From the NCBI GenBank assembly GCA_963702305.1, contig CAVPBX010000018.1:310001-374000 (forward strand): a DNA stretch of 64,000 nt. The letters are read 5' to 3'. This document shows, piece after piece, positions 1-8,395 of the stretch. Positions within the stretch are counted from its first letter, which is position 1. Every line of letters begins with the position of its first letter. Below the pieces are notes generated by a model that was not told the DNA's origin, ran no database searches, and saw only the letters and a list, made by a program, of their open reading frames with translations. This stretch comes from PALSA-693 sp963702305 (GTDB lineage: Bacteria > Actinomycetota > Acidimicrobiia > Acidimicrobiales > Palsa-688). Both the position numbers and the translations under genes were made by a program.

Positions 1-140
1 CCCATCTGCCGCCCGGCCGGCAACCCCCGGGTGAACACCTCGAACGTCGCCGGCTCGGCCGCGGTGCCGGCCTGCAGGGCGGCATCGAGCATCGTCAGCT
101 CGTAGCGGTCGGTGAGCAGCGCGGTCGAGAGGGCTGTCAC
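1..140 (-). CDS. pncB: Nicotinate phosphoribosyltransferase, N-terminal fragment (runs off left edge)
   Basis: Only the first 46 codons lie in the window. The reading begins at a GTG and contains the block LLTDRYELTMLDAALQAGT, which matches the highly conserved N-terminus of nicotinate phosphoribosyltransferase. That enzyme converts nicotinate and PRPP to nicotinate mononucleotide in NAD salvage, in the cytosol. The GTG overlaps the TGA of the upstream gatD-like gene (GTGA), so it looks translationally coupled to the murT-gatD operon. The catalytic part is outside the window. The family call rests on this short but characteristic block. Confidence 0.85.
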   Translation of the reverse strand, partial: MTALSTALLTDRYELTMLDAALQAGTAAEPATFEVFTRGLPAGRQM

Positions 141-910
141 CTCCGGCCCCCGACGAGCCGGCGCCGGCTCCCCCGCCGGGCCTCCGCCGCCGCGGCCGCC
201 AGGCGCTCGGTGCGTAGGGCCTCCTGTTCCCGGTCGTCGAGGGGGTCCAGCTCGCCCACCGCCCAGCCCAGCAGCCGGTCGGCCAGGGCCGGGTTGCGAG
301 CCAGGACGGGGCCGTGGAGGTAGGTCCCGAACACCCGCCCGGACCAGACCCCGTCGGTCCCCGACCCGTCGCCGTTGCCGACCCCGTGGCGGACCCGGCC
401 GGCCGGCACCCCGCCGCGCCCGAGGGAGGTGACGCCGGCGTGATTCTCGTAGCCGCTGAGGGCCGGCAGTCCCAGCTCGGGGGCCGGCTCCACCACCATC
501 TCGCCGACGGCCCGGCGCCCGGTGCCGCGCCGGGTGACGACCTCCACCAGCCCCAGCCCGTCGGCCTCCACCCCGTCCGGCCCGACGAACGTGGTCCCCA
601 GGATCTGCAGCCCGGCGCACACCGCCAGCACCGCCGCCCCGCCGTCGACGGCCCGCCGCAACGGCCCGGTGGTCGGCGGCCCCAGTTGCCGGGCGGCCAG
701 CGCCTGGGGCAGGTCCTCGCCGCCGCCGACGACGTACACCTGGCCGCCGGCCGGCACCGGGTCGCCGGACCGCACCGTGATGACCTCGGCGCCGAACCCC
801 CGCCAGCGCAGCCGCTCGGCCAGGATCACGGCGTTCCCCGAGTCGCCGTAGGTTCCCAGCAGGTCGGGAAAAAGAAGGACCACGGTGACCGTGGAGTCCC
901 GCCCGGTCAT
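137..910 (-). CDS. gatD: Lipid II isoglutaminyl synthase, glutaminase subunit GatD
   Basis: This 257-residue class I glutamine amidotransferase (CobB/CobQ-like) supplies ammonia to MurT for amidation of the D-glutamate of lipid II in peptidoglycan synthesis. Visible features are the N-terminal PDLLGTYGDSGNA block, the nucleophile in AVCAGLQILG (Cys98), the GYENHAG block and the catalytic-type histidine in GTYLHGPVLARNP (His199). Length is normal for GatD. Its ATG overlaps the stop of murT (ATGA), and its own stop overlaps the start of the pncB-like gene, so the three form one leftward operon. The pairing with MurT makes the assignment firm. Confidence 0.93.
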   Translation of the reverse strand: MTGRDSTVTVVLLFPDLLGTYGDSGNAVILAERLRWRGFGAEVITVRSGDPVPAGGQVYVVGGGEDLPQALAARQLGPPTTGPLRRAVDGGAAVLAVCAGLQILGTTFVGPDGVEADGLGLVEVVTRRGTGRRAVGEMVVEPAPELGLPALSGYENHAGVTSLGRGGVPAGRVRHGVGNGDGSGTDGVWSGRVFGTYLHGPVLARNPALADRLLGWAVGELDPLDDREQEALRTERLAAAAAEARRGSRRRLVGGRR

Positions 911-2169
911 GCCGCCAACCGCGTCCGGAGGGCCTGAAACGCCGTGTAGTTGGCCACCACGTCCACCGCCGGAGCGCCCGCCTCGGTGATCGCCGCCACC
1001 GGGTCTGGGTGATGGCGGTGCTCGACCCCCGCGTAGCGCAGCCGGACCGCCAGGTCGCGGCTGCGTTCCCCGCTCGCCAGGACCAGCCGGCCGGCGAGCC
1101 GCTCAAACGGGACATCCCACAGCCACGACGGGTCGCGCCCGTCGGCGATCCGGGCGTTGATGATGACCACCACCGGCAGTGGCGCCGGGCGCAGCACGTC
1201 GAAGACCTCCAGCCAGCCGGCCGGATTCTTGGCCAGCAGGAGGCGGGCCGCGGTCGGTCCCACCCGCACCGAGGCGTAGCGGCCCACCACCTCAGCCAGG
1301 CCGGCCATGGCCGCCGCGCTGCGCTTCGGCTCCACGCCCAGGAGCTCCGCCACGGTCAGCGCCATGGCCGCGTTGGCCTGGTTGGCCCGGCCCGGCAGGG
1401 CCAGGTGCAGGTCGGTGCGGCGGCCCGCCGCATCGACGACAGCCCCGTCCTCGAGGCGCACGTCGAGGGCGGGCCGGCGCAGGTCGCAGCCGCGGCACGC
1501 CCATCCCGGCCCCTCGGGCCCATCGAAGCTGATCCGCCCGCCGCAGCTGGGGCATCCCGCCGCGTCGAGGGTCCACGGCTGGCCGGCGCCCACCCAGCGC
1601 ACGTCGGGGGCGGCCCCCGCGCCCCACGCCACCAGGGGGTCGTCGGCGTTGGCGACGACCGTGGTGCCGGCCCGGCCGGCGAAGGTCCGGCGCCAGGTGG
1701 CGGCCAGCTGGCGGACTTCGTTGTTGCGGTCGAGCTGGTCGCGGCTCAGGTTGAGCAGCGCCACCACTCGGGGCGCCGTCGCATCGACGACCCGCCCCAA
1801 CCAGGCCTCGTCCACTTCCAGGGCGGCCGCGGCCCCGGCCGGCGCCGCCGCCAGCGCCGCGGCCAGGCCGGGCGGCTGGTTGGCGCCGAGCACGTTGGTG
1901 GCCACCGGGCCGGCGGTGGCCAGGGCCGCCCGGAGCAGGCTGGTGGTGGTGGTCTTGCCGTTCGTTCCCGACACCAGGACCACCGTGTGCCCGGCCGCCA
2001 ACCGGCGCAGGGCGTCGGGATCCACCGCCAGGATGGCCCGGCCGCCGACGACCGATCCGCCGCCGCGGCCCAGCCGCCGGGAGAGGCCGGAGACGGCTCC
2101 GCCGATCCCGGCGGCCAGGCGGGTGCGGGCGGGGAGGCCAGTGGGCGATTCGACAGCAGTAGGTGACAC
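907..2169 (-). CDS. murT: Lipid II isoglutaminyl synthase, Mur-ligase-like subunit MurT
   Basis: A 420-residue Mur-ligase-family ATPase that, with GatD, amidates the glutamate of lipid II. It has the P-loop GTNGKT at residues 68-73 and the substrate block LLNLSRDQLDRNNEV. Four cysteines (206, 209, 225, 228; CPSC and CRGC) form the zinc ribbon typical of MurT. The C-terminal DUF1727-like domain ends in TAFQALR. The open frame extends about 150 codons further upstream, but that part is shadow of the divergent DoxX-like gene. I therefore placed the start at the GTG 2167-2169. The ATGA overlap with gatD confirms the operon. Confidence 0.92.
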   Translation of the reverse strand: MSPTAVESPTGLPARTRLAAGIGGAVSGLSRRLGRGGGSVVGGRAILAVDPDALRRLAAGHTVVLVSGTNGKTTTTSLLRAALATAGPVATNVLGANQPPGLAAALAAAPAGAAAALEVDEAWLGRVVDATAPRVVALLNLSRDQLDRNNEVRQLAATWRRTFAGRAGTTVVANADDPLVAWGAGAAPDVRWVGAGQPWTLDAAGCPSCGGRISFDGPEGPGWACRGCDLRRPALDVRLEDGAVVDAAGRRTDLHLALPGRANQANAAMALTVAELLGVEPKRSAAAMAGLAEVVGRYASVRVGPTAARLLLAKNPAGWLEVFDVLRPAPLPVVVIINARIADGRDPSWLWDVPFERLAGRLVLASGERSRDLAVRLRYAGVEHRHHPDPVAAITEAGAPAVDVVANYTAFQALRTRLAA

Positions 2170-2196
2170 GGTCGGCCCGAGGCTACCTTGACGCCA

Positions 2197-2736
2197 ATGA
2201 AGAAAAGACGGTCCCGGTCTCCCGGGGCAGACATGCCGGCCCTCATGCTGCGGCTCACCATCGGCCCCATGTTGATGACCCACGGCTACAACAAGGTCTT
2301 CGGGGCCGGCGGCCTCGAAGGCACCACCCGGTGGTTCGACGGCCTGGGCTTGCGGCCCGCCTTCGTGCACGCCCGCCTGGCCGCGGCCACCGAGCTGGGC
2401 GCGGGGGCGCTGATCACCCTGGGCGCGGCCAGTCCCCTGCCGGCGGCCGCCGCCATCGGGCTGATGACGACGGCGGCCCGCACGGACCACAAGGGCAAGG
2501 GCTTCTTTATGTTCAAGAACGGCTGGGAGTACGTCGGGGTGGTGGCCGCGGTGTCCGCAGCCCTGGCCGCCCTGGGCCCGGGCCGGTACTCGGTCGACTA
2601 CCTGCTCGGCCGGCACCGCCACGGTTTGCGGTGGGCGCTGTTCGCGGCCGCCTTCGGGGTGAGCAACGCCGCCATCCTGCTGGCGACCAGCTACCGCCCG
2701 GACCCGCCCAAGCCACCCGAGCCACCCGAGGACTAG
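2197..2736 (+). CDS. DoxX family membrane protein
   Basis: A 179-residue integral membrane protein with about four hydrophobic segments. It has the DoxX-type pattern: RLTIGPMLMTHGYNKVFG near the start and the TDHKGKGFFMFKNGWEYVG block. DoxX-family proteins are small membrane proteins, often linked to redox or sulfur chemistry, with no single settled reaction. The ATG at 2197 is preferred over an in-frame TTG three codons earlier. It diverges from murT with a 27-bp gap, so both promoters must lie in a very short or overlapping region. Its TAG shares a base with the GTG of the next gene (TAGTG). Confidence 0.8.
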   Translation: MKKRRSRSPGADMPALMLRLTIGPMLMTHGYNKVFGAGGLEGTTRWFDGLGLRPAFVHARLAAATELGAGALITLGAASPLPAAAAIGLMTTAARTDHKGKGFFMFKNGWEYVGVVAAVSAALAALGPGRYSVDYLLGRHRHGLRWALFAAAFGVSNAAILLATSYRPDPPKPPEPPED

Positions 2737-3752
2737 TGGCCGGCGACACCGAGGGCGATCCCGTCCCCATGGAGGCGGGCGGGCGGGTGGTCGAGATCAC
2801 CCACCCGGACAAGGTGCTCTTCGGTGGTTCGGGCCAGACCAAGCTGGACCTGGCCCGCTATTACCAGGCGGTGGAGCCGGCCCTGCTGGCGGCTATGGGC
2901 GGCCGGCCCGTCCTGTTGCAACGGTTTCCGCACGGCGCCGAGGGCCCCTCTTTTTTCCAAAAGAGAGTGCCGGAGAAGCGGCCGGACTGGCTGCAGACGA
3001 CGGTGGTGGCCACGCCCAACGGCACCACGTCACAAGCCCTGGTCGCCGCCGACCTGGCCCACGTGCTGTGGGCCGTCAACCTGGCCTGTCTGGGTTTCCA
3101 CGTGTGGCCCAACCGGGCGGACGACCCCGAGCACGCCGACGAGCTGCGCCTCGACCTCGACCCCACCCCCGGCGTGGATTTCGAGATGGTGCGAGAGGCC
3201 GCCCACGAGGTCGACGGGCTGCTGCGGGGCGTCGGTTTGGTCGGCTGGCCCAAGACCACCGGCAACCGGGGCATCCACGTGTACGTCCGCCTCCTACCCC
3301 AATGGACGTCCATCGAGGTGCGGGCCGCGGCGGTGGCGGCCGCCCGCGAGCTGGAGCGGCGCCGGCCGGACCTGATCACCGCGGCGTGGTGGAAGGAGGA
3401 GCGCGGCCGGCGGGTGTTCGTGGACTTCAACCAAAATGCCCCACACAAGACGATCTTCGGCGCCTGGTCGGTGCGAGCCCGGCCCGGGGCCCAGGTCTCC
3501 GCCCCCTTCCGATGGGACGAGCTCGGCGCGGTGACGCCCGACGCGTTGACGATCGACACCGTGGTGGCCCGTTTCCGGGAGCAGGGCGACCCGTGGGCCG
3601 CGTCGGTGCCCCAGTCGCTCGAACCCCTGCTCGAGATGTCGGCGCGCGACTTCGCCGACGGTCTGGTCGACGCGCCCTGGCCGCCCGTGTACCCCAAGAT
3701 GCCGGGCGAGCCGCCCCGGGTGGCGCCCAGCCGGGCCCGCAAGCCGCAATAG
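2736..3752 (+). CDS. Stand-alone LigD-type polymerase/primase domain protein
   Basis: This 338-residue protein matches the archaeo-eukaryotic-primase-like polymerase domain of the bacterial NHEJ ligase LigD. Characteristic blocks are THPDKVLFG, PVLLQRFPHG and FFQKRVPE, then the metal-binding ELRLDLDPTPG (Asp140, Asp142), KTTGNRGIHVYVR and the C-terminal APFRWDEL. Such domains add ribonucleotides or deoxynucleotides at DNA ends or short primers. No ligase or phosphoesterase module is fused and no Ku gene is in view. The GTG start overlaps the DoxX-like stop by one base, implying coupled translation. Role in NHEJ versus general repair cannot be settled here. Confidence 0.88.
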   Translation: MAGDTEGDPVPMEAGGRVVEITHPDKVLFGGSGQTKLDLARYYQAVEPALLAAMGGRPVLLQRFPHGAEGPSFFQKRVPEKRPDWLQTTVVATPNGTTSQALVAADLAHVLWAVNLACLGFHVWPNRADDPEHADELRLDLDPTPGVDFEMVREAAHEVDGLLRGVGLVGWPKTTGNRGIHVYVRLLPQWTSIEVRAAAVAAARELERRRPDLITAAWWKEERGRRVFVDFNQNAPHKTIFGAWSVRARPGAQVSAPFRWDELGAVTPDALTIDTVVARFREQGDPWAASVPQSLEPLLEMSARDFADGLVDAPWPPVYPKMPGEPPRVAPSRARKPQ

Positions 3753-3813
3753 GGGCCGGGGGAGGCGGCCGGCGGCCGGCGTATTTCGAGCAATAGGTCG
3801 GGTACTACGCGAC

Positions 3814-5616
3814 TCATTGCCACAAATCCGCACCGGCACCCTCCCCGGTATTTGCGTGCGCCCGGGCCCGGAGCCGGCGGTCCCGGAACCACGGCCGCAG
3901 GCGGAGCCGCACCGGCGGCAGGTGCCCGTAGACCAGCACCCCTTCGCCGGGCGGGATGCGCCGCAGCTCGTCGGTGGGCGCCAGGCGGCGGAAGACCACC
4001 GCTGTGGACCGGGTCCGGCGCCCGTCGCGGAGGTCGTGGGTCACGGTGTCCTCGCGCACCGCGGCCTCGCCGGCGAGGCCCGACAGCAGGTCGAGGGTGG
4101 TGAGGTCGGAGACCCCGGAGAGGAGCACCTTGGCCCGGTGGTTGTTGGCGATGGTGCGGGCCCGGTCGGCGCCGTACCGGTTGGTCAGCTGGGCCAGGTC
4201 CTGGCAGACGGTGACCAACTGCACGCCGAGGCCGGCGCCGGTGGAGGCCAGGGTGTCGAGGTCGCGGACCGGCGCGATGTTGGCCGCCTCGTCGAGGACG
4301 AGGAGGAGGGGCGGGTCGAGCGGGAGGGCGGAGTCGTTGACCTGCTGGATGGCCGCGGCGACGGCCGCGGACACCAGCGCCGCGAACAGGCCCTGCACCC
4401 GGTGTTGCTCGTGGCTGGGCCCGCACAGGTACAGGCTGCCGCCGCTGGAGAGCAGGGCCCGCAGATCGATCTCCGCGGCCGCGGTCGAGGCCGCCACCAC
4501 CGGATCTTCGAACGGCGCCAGCACCGTCTCGAGGGTGGTGGCCACCGAGCTGAGGATCCGCGGTTCGCGGGCCGCGCAGGCGGTCAGGGCGACCACCGCT
4601 TCCGTCTCGCCGGCGACCTCCAGCAGCCGGATGGGCTCGTCGAACCCACCGGCGTTGGTCCAGCGGACCACCTCCGCCATGGTCATCCCGCCGCGTTCGG
4701 CGGCCAGCAGGAGCGGTGCCAGCTGCTTGGCGGCGGCCGCGTACCAGAAGGCCGCGTCGGCCGTGCCGGTCCGGGCCGGGGTGGCCTCGACCATCCAGCC
4801 GGCGAGGCGTTGGGCGCCGGACCAGTCCGGGCAGGCGGACAGCGGCGACCAACTCGCCAGCGGTCGCAGCCCGGAGCTCCGGGTGGGGTCGAACACCCAG
4901 CAGGGCCCGTGGCGGGACCGCCACGCTAGGGACGCCGCGGCCAGGTCGTCTTTGACCGAGGTGGCGATGATCGGGCCCCGCCACTCCAGCAGCGCGGGCA
5001 CGGCCAGGCCGGTGGTCTTCCCCGACTGGGTGGGGCCCACCACCAGGACGGAATGGCGAGCTTCGGTGGCCAGCAACGGCCGGCCCCCCGGCGGCCCGGA
5101 CACCCGTCCCAACACCAGACGGCCGCGGCGGTCGCCCGGCCGCACCCGCAGCTCCCGGAGGTCGCGACGCGACGCCCAGCGGGCTCCTCCGGTCCAGCGG
5201 GGGCCGCCCGCCGGTTGCCGCCGGCGGCCTGTCCGCCGGGCGGCGCTCGCCGGCCCGGGCCGGGCCCGCGGTCGATGGCGCCAGCCCGCCCGAGCAGCGG
5301 CGCCGGCGACGCCCAGGAGCAGCCCGGCGCATCCGTACAGCAGCACCGGGCCCGGCAGCACCGGGCGCGCGGCCGGCGGCCAGGCGCCCCGGGGATCGTC
5401 CAGATGGGCCGGCAGACCAGCCACGATGGCGGCGACCGCCGACAACCCCACCGGGGGCCAGCGCCCCCGCGCCAGCCACCCGGCCACCTGGCCCGAAGCC
5501 CAGACCCAGCCACCCACCGCCACGGCCGCCAGTGCGGCCGCCCCCGCCACGGCGTCGATCCCCCCGCCGGCCGGGTGGTCGGGTCGGCGGCCCCGGGGGT
5601 GTCCCGACCAGGCCAT
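3814..5616 (-). CDS. Conjugation coupling ATPase (VirD4/TraD/TraG-like, TraM-recognition domain)
   Basis: A 600-residue inner-membrane coupling protein. Two or three hydrophobic segments occupy roughly residues 20-110, followed by a cytosolic ATPase with Walker A GPTQSGKT (194-201) and Walker B LLLVLDEAANIAP. The TraM-recognition-type region TVCQDLAQLTNRYG comes next. In known systems it delivers the relaxase-DNA complex to the type IV secretion channel. It is the last gene of the leftward operon; its ATG overlaps the TGA of the VirB4-like gene by one base (TGATG). A shadow frame on the same strand is longer but contains none of the ATPase motifs. Function is inferred from family and from the other conjugation genes nearby. 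Confidence 0.88.
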   Translation of the reverse strand: MAWSGHPRGRRPDHPAGGGIDAVAGAAALAAVAVGGWVWASGQVAGWLARGRWPPVGLSAVAAIVAGLPAHLDDPRGAWPPAARPVLPGPVLLYGCAGLLLGVAGAAARAGWRHRPRARPGPASAARRTGRRRQPAGGPRWTGGARWASRRDLRELRVRPGDRRGRLVLGRVSGPPGGRPLLATEARHSVLVVGPTQSGKTTGLAVPALLEWRGPIIATSVKDDLAAASLAWRSRHGPCWVFDPTRSSGLRPLASWSPLSACPDWSGAQRLAGWMVEATPARTGTADAAFWYAAAAKQLAPLLLAAERGGMTMAEVVRWTNAGGFDEPIRLLEVAGETEAVVALTACAAREPRILSSVATTLETVLAPFEDPVVAASTAAAEIDLRALLSSGGSLYLCGPSHEQHRVQGLFAALVSAAVAAAIQQVNDSALPLDPPLLLVLDEAANIAPVRDLDTLASTGAGLGVQLVTVCQDLAQLTNRYGADRARTIANNHRAKVLLSGVSDLTTLDLLSGLAGEAAVREDTVTHDLRDGRRTRSTAVVFRRLAPTDELRRIPPGEGVLVYGHLPPVRLRLRPWFRDRRLRARAHANTGEGAGADLWQ

Positions 5617-7010
5617 CAGCCCGCGCCCTCCCGCATGGCCGCGTCGGTGTCGACCAAGGACGCCTCGAGCCCACCGACGGCGTGCTCGACGAGAAACGAC
5701 CGCTCCCCCACCTTCCATAGCGCCACCCCGCGCGGCAGCCGCGACACCAGGTCCCGTTCGGTGCCGGTCAGGCGCAGGAGCTGGCCGCTGGCGTCGGCCT
5801 CGGCCGCCGGCTGACCGAACACCACCCGGGTCTCGGCGTCGGCAAGGAGCCCTTCCGCGAGGCGTTGCTGGGCCGACCCTTCGGCGCCGGCCGCCCGCAG
5901 GTCCGACAGCCGGTGCACCACCGCCACGTTGGCGACGCCCACCGCCCGGGCCAGCTTGAAGGCTGCCTGCAGCCACCGGGCCGTGGCCAGATCGTGCAGC
6001 ACGGCCCACGCCTCGTCCACCACCACCAGCCGCTTGGGCCCGCCCGGCTCAGCCAGGATCGCCTGCAGCCAGCCGGTCGCACAGGTCATGAGCACGGCCA
6101 GCGCCGGCGAGGTGAACACCGCCGACAGGTCGAGTACCACCACTGGCGCGTCGAGGCGCAGCCCGGGGGAGGTGCGCCCGTCGAACATGCCGGCCAGGTC
6201 CCCTTCCACCAGCCGGCGCAGCTCCAGCGCGACCAAACGGCCGTCCCGGGCCAACCCGGCGGGGGTGGTGCGGACGGTCGCGGCCCAGGCCGGGTCGGGG
6301 TCGAGCAGGGCCGACACCAGGTCCGGGAGGGTCGGATCGCCGCCCCGCGCCGCCAGCCCGCGCACGGCCAACTCGACTGCGGTGCGCTCCGGCGGCGAAA
6401 GGGTCCGGCCCAGGGACGAGGCCGCCAGGGAGGCGGCCAGCCCGGCTCGCCGGCGTACGGCGTCGGAGGGGCCGCCGCCGGCGTCGTTGCCGGGGCGGCC
6501 CCTGGAGCCGGCGTCTGGGCCGGGATCGGCACCGGCGCCATTGCCCGTGCCGTCCCCCGAGCCGGCGAAAGGACCGGCGCCGGCGGCGCCGCCACCGCCG
6601 CCGTCGCCCAGTCGCACCTCCAGCGGGTTGAGTCGGATGTCGCCGCCCGGCGCCAGCCGCAGCGGTACCGCCCCGCACGCCTCGGCCAGCGGTCCGTACT
6701 CCCCTTTGGGATCGACGATCCACGCCTGCCGGCCGAACGCCACCTGCCGCCACACCAGCGTCTTGACGAAGGTGGATTTCCCCCGGCCCAGCTGGCCCAG
6801 CACGATGAGGTTGGGATTGGTCAACACGCCCCGGCGGTACAGGTCCCACGGATCGAAGCAGAAGGACCCGCCGAGCAGGTCCCGCCCGATCAACGGTCCC
6901 CCGCCTCCGAGGCCCCCTTCGGCCACGAAGGGATACACCGCCTGCAGGTGGGCGGTGGTGGCCCGGTGCGCCGGCGGCGGCCGCCCGGGCCCGGACCGCC
7001 GCCATGTCAT
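5616..7010 (-). CDS. VirB4-like conjugation ATPase
   Basis: A 464-residue AAA-type ATPase of the VirB4/TraC group, which energises assembly of, and transfer through, the conjugation channel. Walker A is GQLGRGKS (72-79), Walker B is RLVVVDEAWAVL, and VDPKGEYGPLAEACGA follows the P-loop as in DUF87/VirB4 proteins. A glycine/alanine/proline-rich low-complexity insert occupies about residues 140-190. The frame is open far upstream, but the ATG at 7010 overlaps the stop of the SCO6880-like gene (ATGA), which fixes the start. It is shorter than Gram-negative VirB4 because the N-terminal domain is separate or missing. That split is common in actinobacterial modules where the SCO6880-like protein precedes it. 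Confidence 0.87.
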   Translation of the reverse strand: MTWRRSGPGRPPPAHRATTAHLQAVYPFVAEGGLGGGGPLIGRDLLGGSFCFDPWDLYRRGVLTNPNLIVLGQLGRGKSTFVKTLVWRQVAFGRQAWIVDPKGEYGPLAEACGAVPLRLAPGGDIRLNPLEVRLGDGGGGGAAGAGPFAGSGDGTGNGAGADPGPDAGSRGRPGNDAGGGPSDAVRRRAGLAASLAASSLGRTLSPPERTAVELAVRGLAARGGDPTLPDLVSALLDPDPAWAATVRTTPAGLARDGRLVALELRRLVEGDLAGMFDGRTSPGLRLDAPVVVLDLSAVFTSPALAVLMTCATGWLQAILAEPGGPKRLVVVDEAWAVLHDLATARWLQAAFKLARAVGVANVAVVHRLSDLRAAGAEGSAQQRLAEGLLADAETRVVFGQPAAEADASGQLLRLTGTERDLVSRLPRGVALWKVGERSFLVEHAVGGLEASLVDTDAAMREGAG

Positions 7011-8395
7011 GCCAGCCCCCGGGCCAGCGGCAGCGTCCAGGTGTAGGCCTCGGCCTGCCGGCCGTACAGGCGACGCAGCTCGAGATGGGCCCGCTGGGCC
7101 GCCTGCTCGGTCTCCAGGCACGCCGCTTCCAGCCCGTCGCGGTCGCCGGCGGTGACGGTCACGTAGCCGGAGAAACGGTAGTCGGCGTGGCCCTCGGCCA
7201 GCTCGGCCTCGCGCCGCATCACCCCCTCGGCCTCCCGGCCCCGCCGGGCGCTGGGCAGGAACCCGGCCTGGGTGCGCAGCTCCTCGTCCGCCACGTCCGC
7301 GGCCCGGGCGGCGCGCGCCTCCCGAGCGGCCCGGTCGGCCGGCACCGGCGCCATCACCACCGACACCGTGCGCCGCCCGTCGCAGAGCAGCAGCGGGGTG
7401 AGGAAGTCGGGGTTGACGTCGACCCGCGGCCACTCGGCCACCCAGTAGGTGACGTGCCAGGTGCCGTCGGCCCGCCACGCCGACCAGGCCTCGTCGGTGG
7501 CCATGGGCCACGGCCGCCGGGTCGGCGGGCCACCCGGGAGACCGGCATACGCCCCGGCGAACAGCTCGCCCAGCGCGGCCACGCCGAGCGGCGGCCCGGA
7601 CCGCAGGTCGGCGTGACGCAGGTGCCCGTCGAGCAGGCGCACCTCTCGGCGCAGCTCGTCGAGCGCCCGGTCGCCCCGGGTGCCCCTCCCGTGGGCGGCC
7701 ACGGCCAGGACCATCCAGGCCAGATGCGATTGGGTGATCAGCCCCGCCTCGGTCACCAGCTGCCGGTAGCTGTCCCGCGCCCGCTCGGTGCCGGCGCCGC
7801 CCGCCGGGAGCGACCCGGCCGTCCCCCTGAGCGGGGCGCTGCGATGGATCCACTGGACCCGCCGCAGGGGAGTGCCCGGCCGGCCCAACGTGCCGAGCAC
7901 GGCGCGCCACGACTCGAGCCGCCCGACCTGCTCGTCGCCATCGAGGAGGACAAAGGACCGGCCCTTGACGGGGACGACCGCCGCCCAGGTGTCCGATCGG
8001 CGGTCCCGGACCAAGCCCAGGGCCTCGTGGCCGGGCCAGCCCGCCACCTCGACGACCTCCACGCCCGCCAGGCCCAACCCCGGCGCCCGGGGGCGGCCGG
8101 CCAGCGGGTCAGGAGCCAGCACCGCCCCCCGACCCCGACGGGCAGCCCAGCCGAGCGCGATCGGCGCCCACGCCGCGAGCGGCCGCCCGGCGCACGGCCA
8201 CAACGCGCCCGACGCGGCGACGGCCAGCACCACGATCGCCAGGCCGGGTCCGGCCGGCCCCGGCAGGGCCCGGCCGGCGACCAGGGCGGCGGCCGCCCCG
8301 CCGAGCAGGGTGGCAATCTGCCCGCCCTGCAACCCCAGCAGCACGCCGCGCCGCTCGAGGGGATGGAACGTATAGCGACGGGGTGGCTCAGGCAC
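7007..8395 (-). CDS. SCO6880-family conjugation protein
   Basis: A 462-residue protein of the actinobacterial SCO6880 family, found next to VirB4-like ATPases in conjugation clusters. The N-terminus (YTFHPLERRG) leads into two hydrophobic segments at about residues 20-80. The rest is soluble, with the typical C-terminal stretch of an adenylate-free 'VirB4 N-terminal-like' protein (GYVTVTAGDRDGLEAAC, AYTWTLPLARG). It probably works together with the following ATPase. The GTG start at 8395 overlaps the stop of the upstream membrane-protein gene by 8 bp. The longer ATG-started frame would overlap that gene by over 100 bp, so I rejected it. Confidence 0.8.
   Translation of the reverse strand: MPEPPRRYTFHPLERRGVLLGLQGGQIATLLGGAAAALVAGRALPGPAGPGLAIVVLAVAASGALWPCAGRPLAAWAPIALGWAARRGRGAVLAPDPLAGRPRAPGLGLAGVEVVEVAGWPGHEALGLVRDRRSDTWAAVVPVKGRSFVLLDGDEQVGRLESWRAVLGTLGRPGTPLRRVQWIHRSAPLRGTAGSLPAGGAGTERARDSYRQLVTEAGLITQSHLAWMVLAVAAHGRGTRGDRALDELRREVRLLDGHLRHADLRSGPPLGVAALGELFAGAYAGLPGGPPTRRPWPMATDEAWSAWRADGTWHVTYWVAEWPRVDVNPDFLTPLLLCDGRRTVSVVMAPVPADRAAREARAARAADVADEELRTQAGFLPSARRGREAEGVMRREAELAEGHADYRFSGYVTVTAGDRDGLEAACLETEQAAQRAHLELRRLYGRQAEAYTWTLPLARGLA

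Noticed and set aside
3753..3813. Strong terminator between the convergent LigD-like and coupling-protein genes
   Set aside because: The CGGCCGGCGGCCGGCG stretch can fold but has no T-run on either strand; not convincing enough to list.
2861..5674. 937-codon open frame on the minus strand over the LigD-like and coupling-protein genes
   Set aside because: Arg/Gly/Pro-rich shadow frame caused by high GC; the real genes in other frames carry clear ATPase and polymerase motifs.
3956..5959. 667-codon open frame on the plus strand opposite the coupling protein
   Set aside because: Composition is Arg/Ala/Pro/Ser-rich without any motif; it is the antisense shadow of a well-supported gene.
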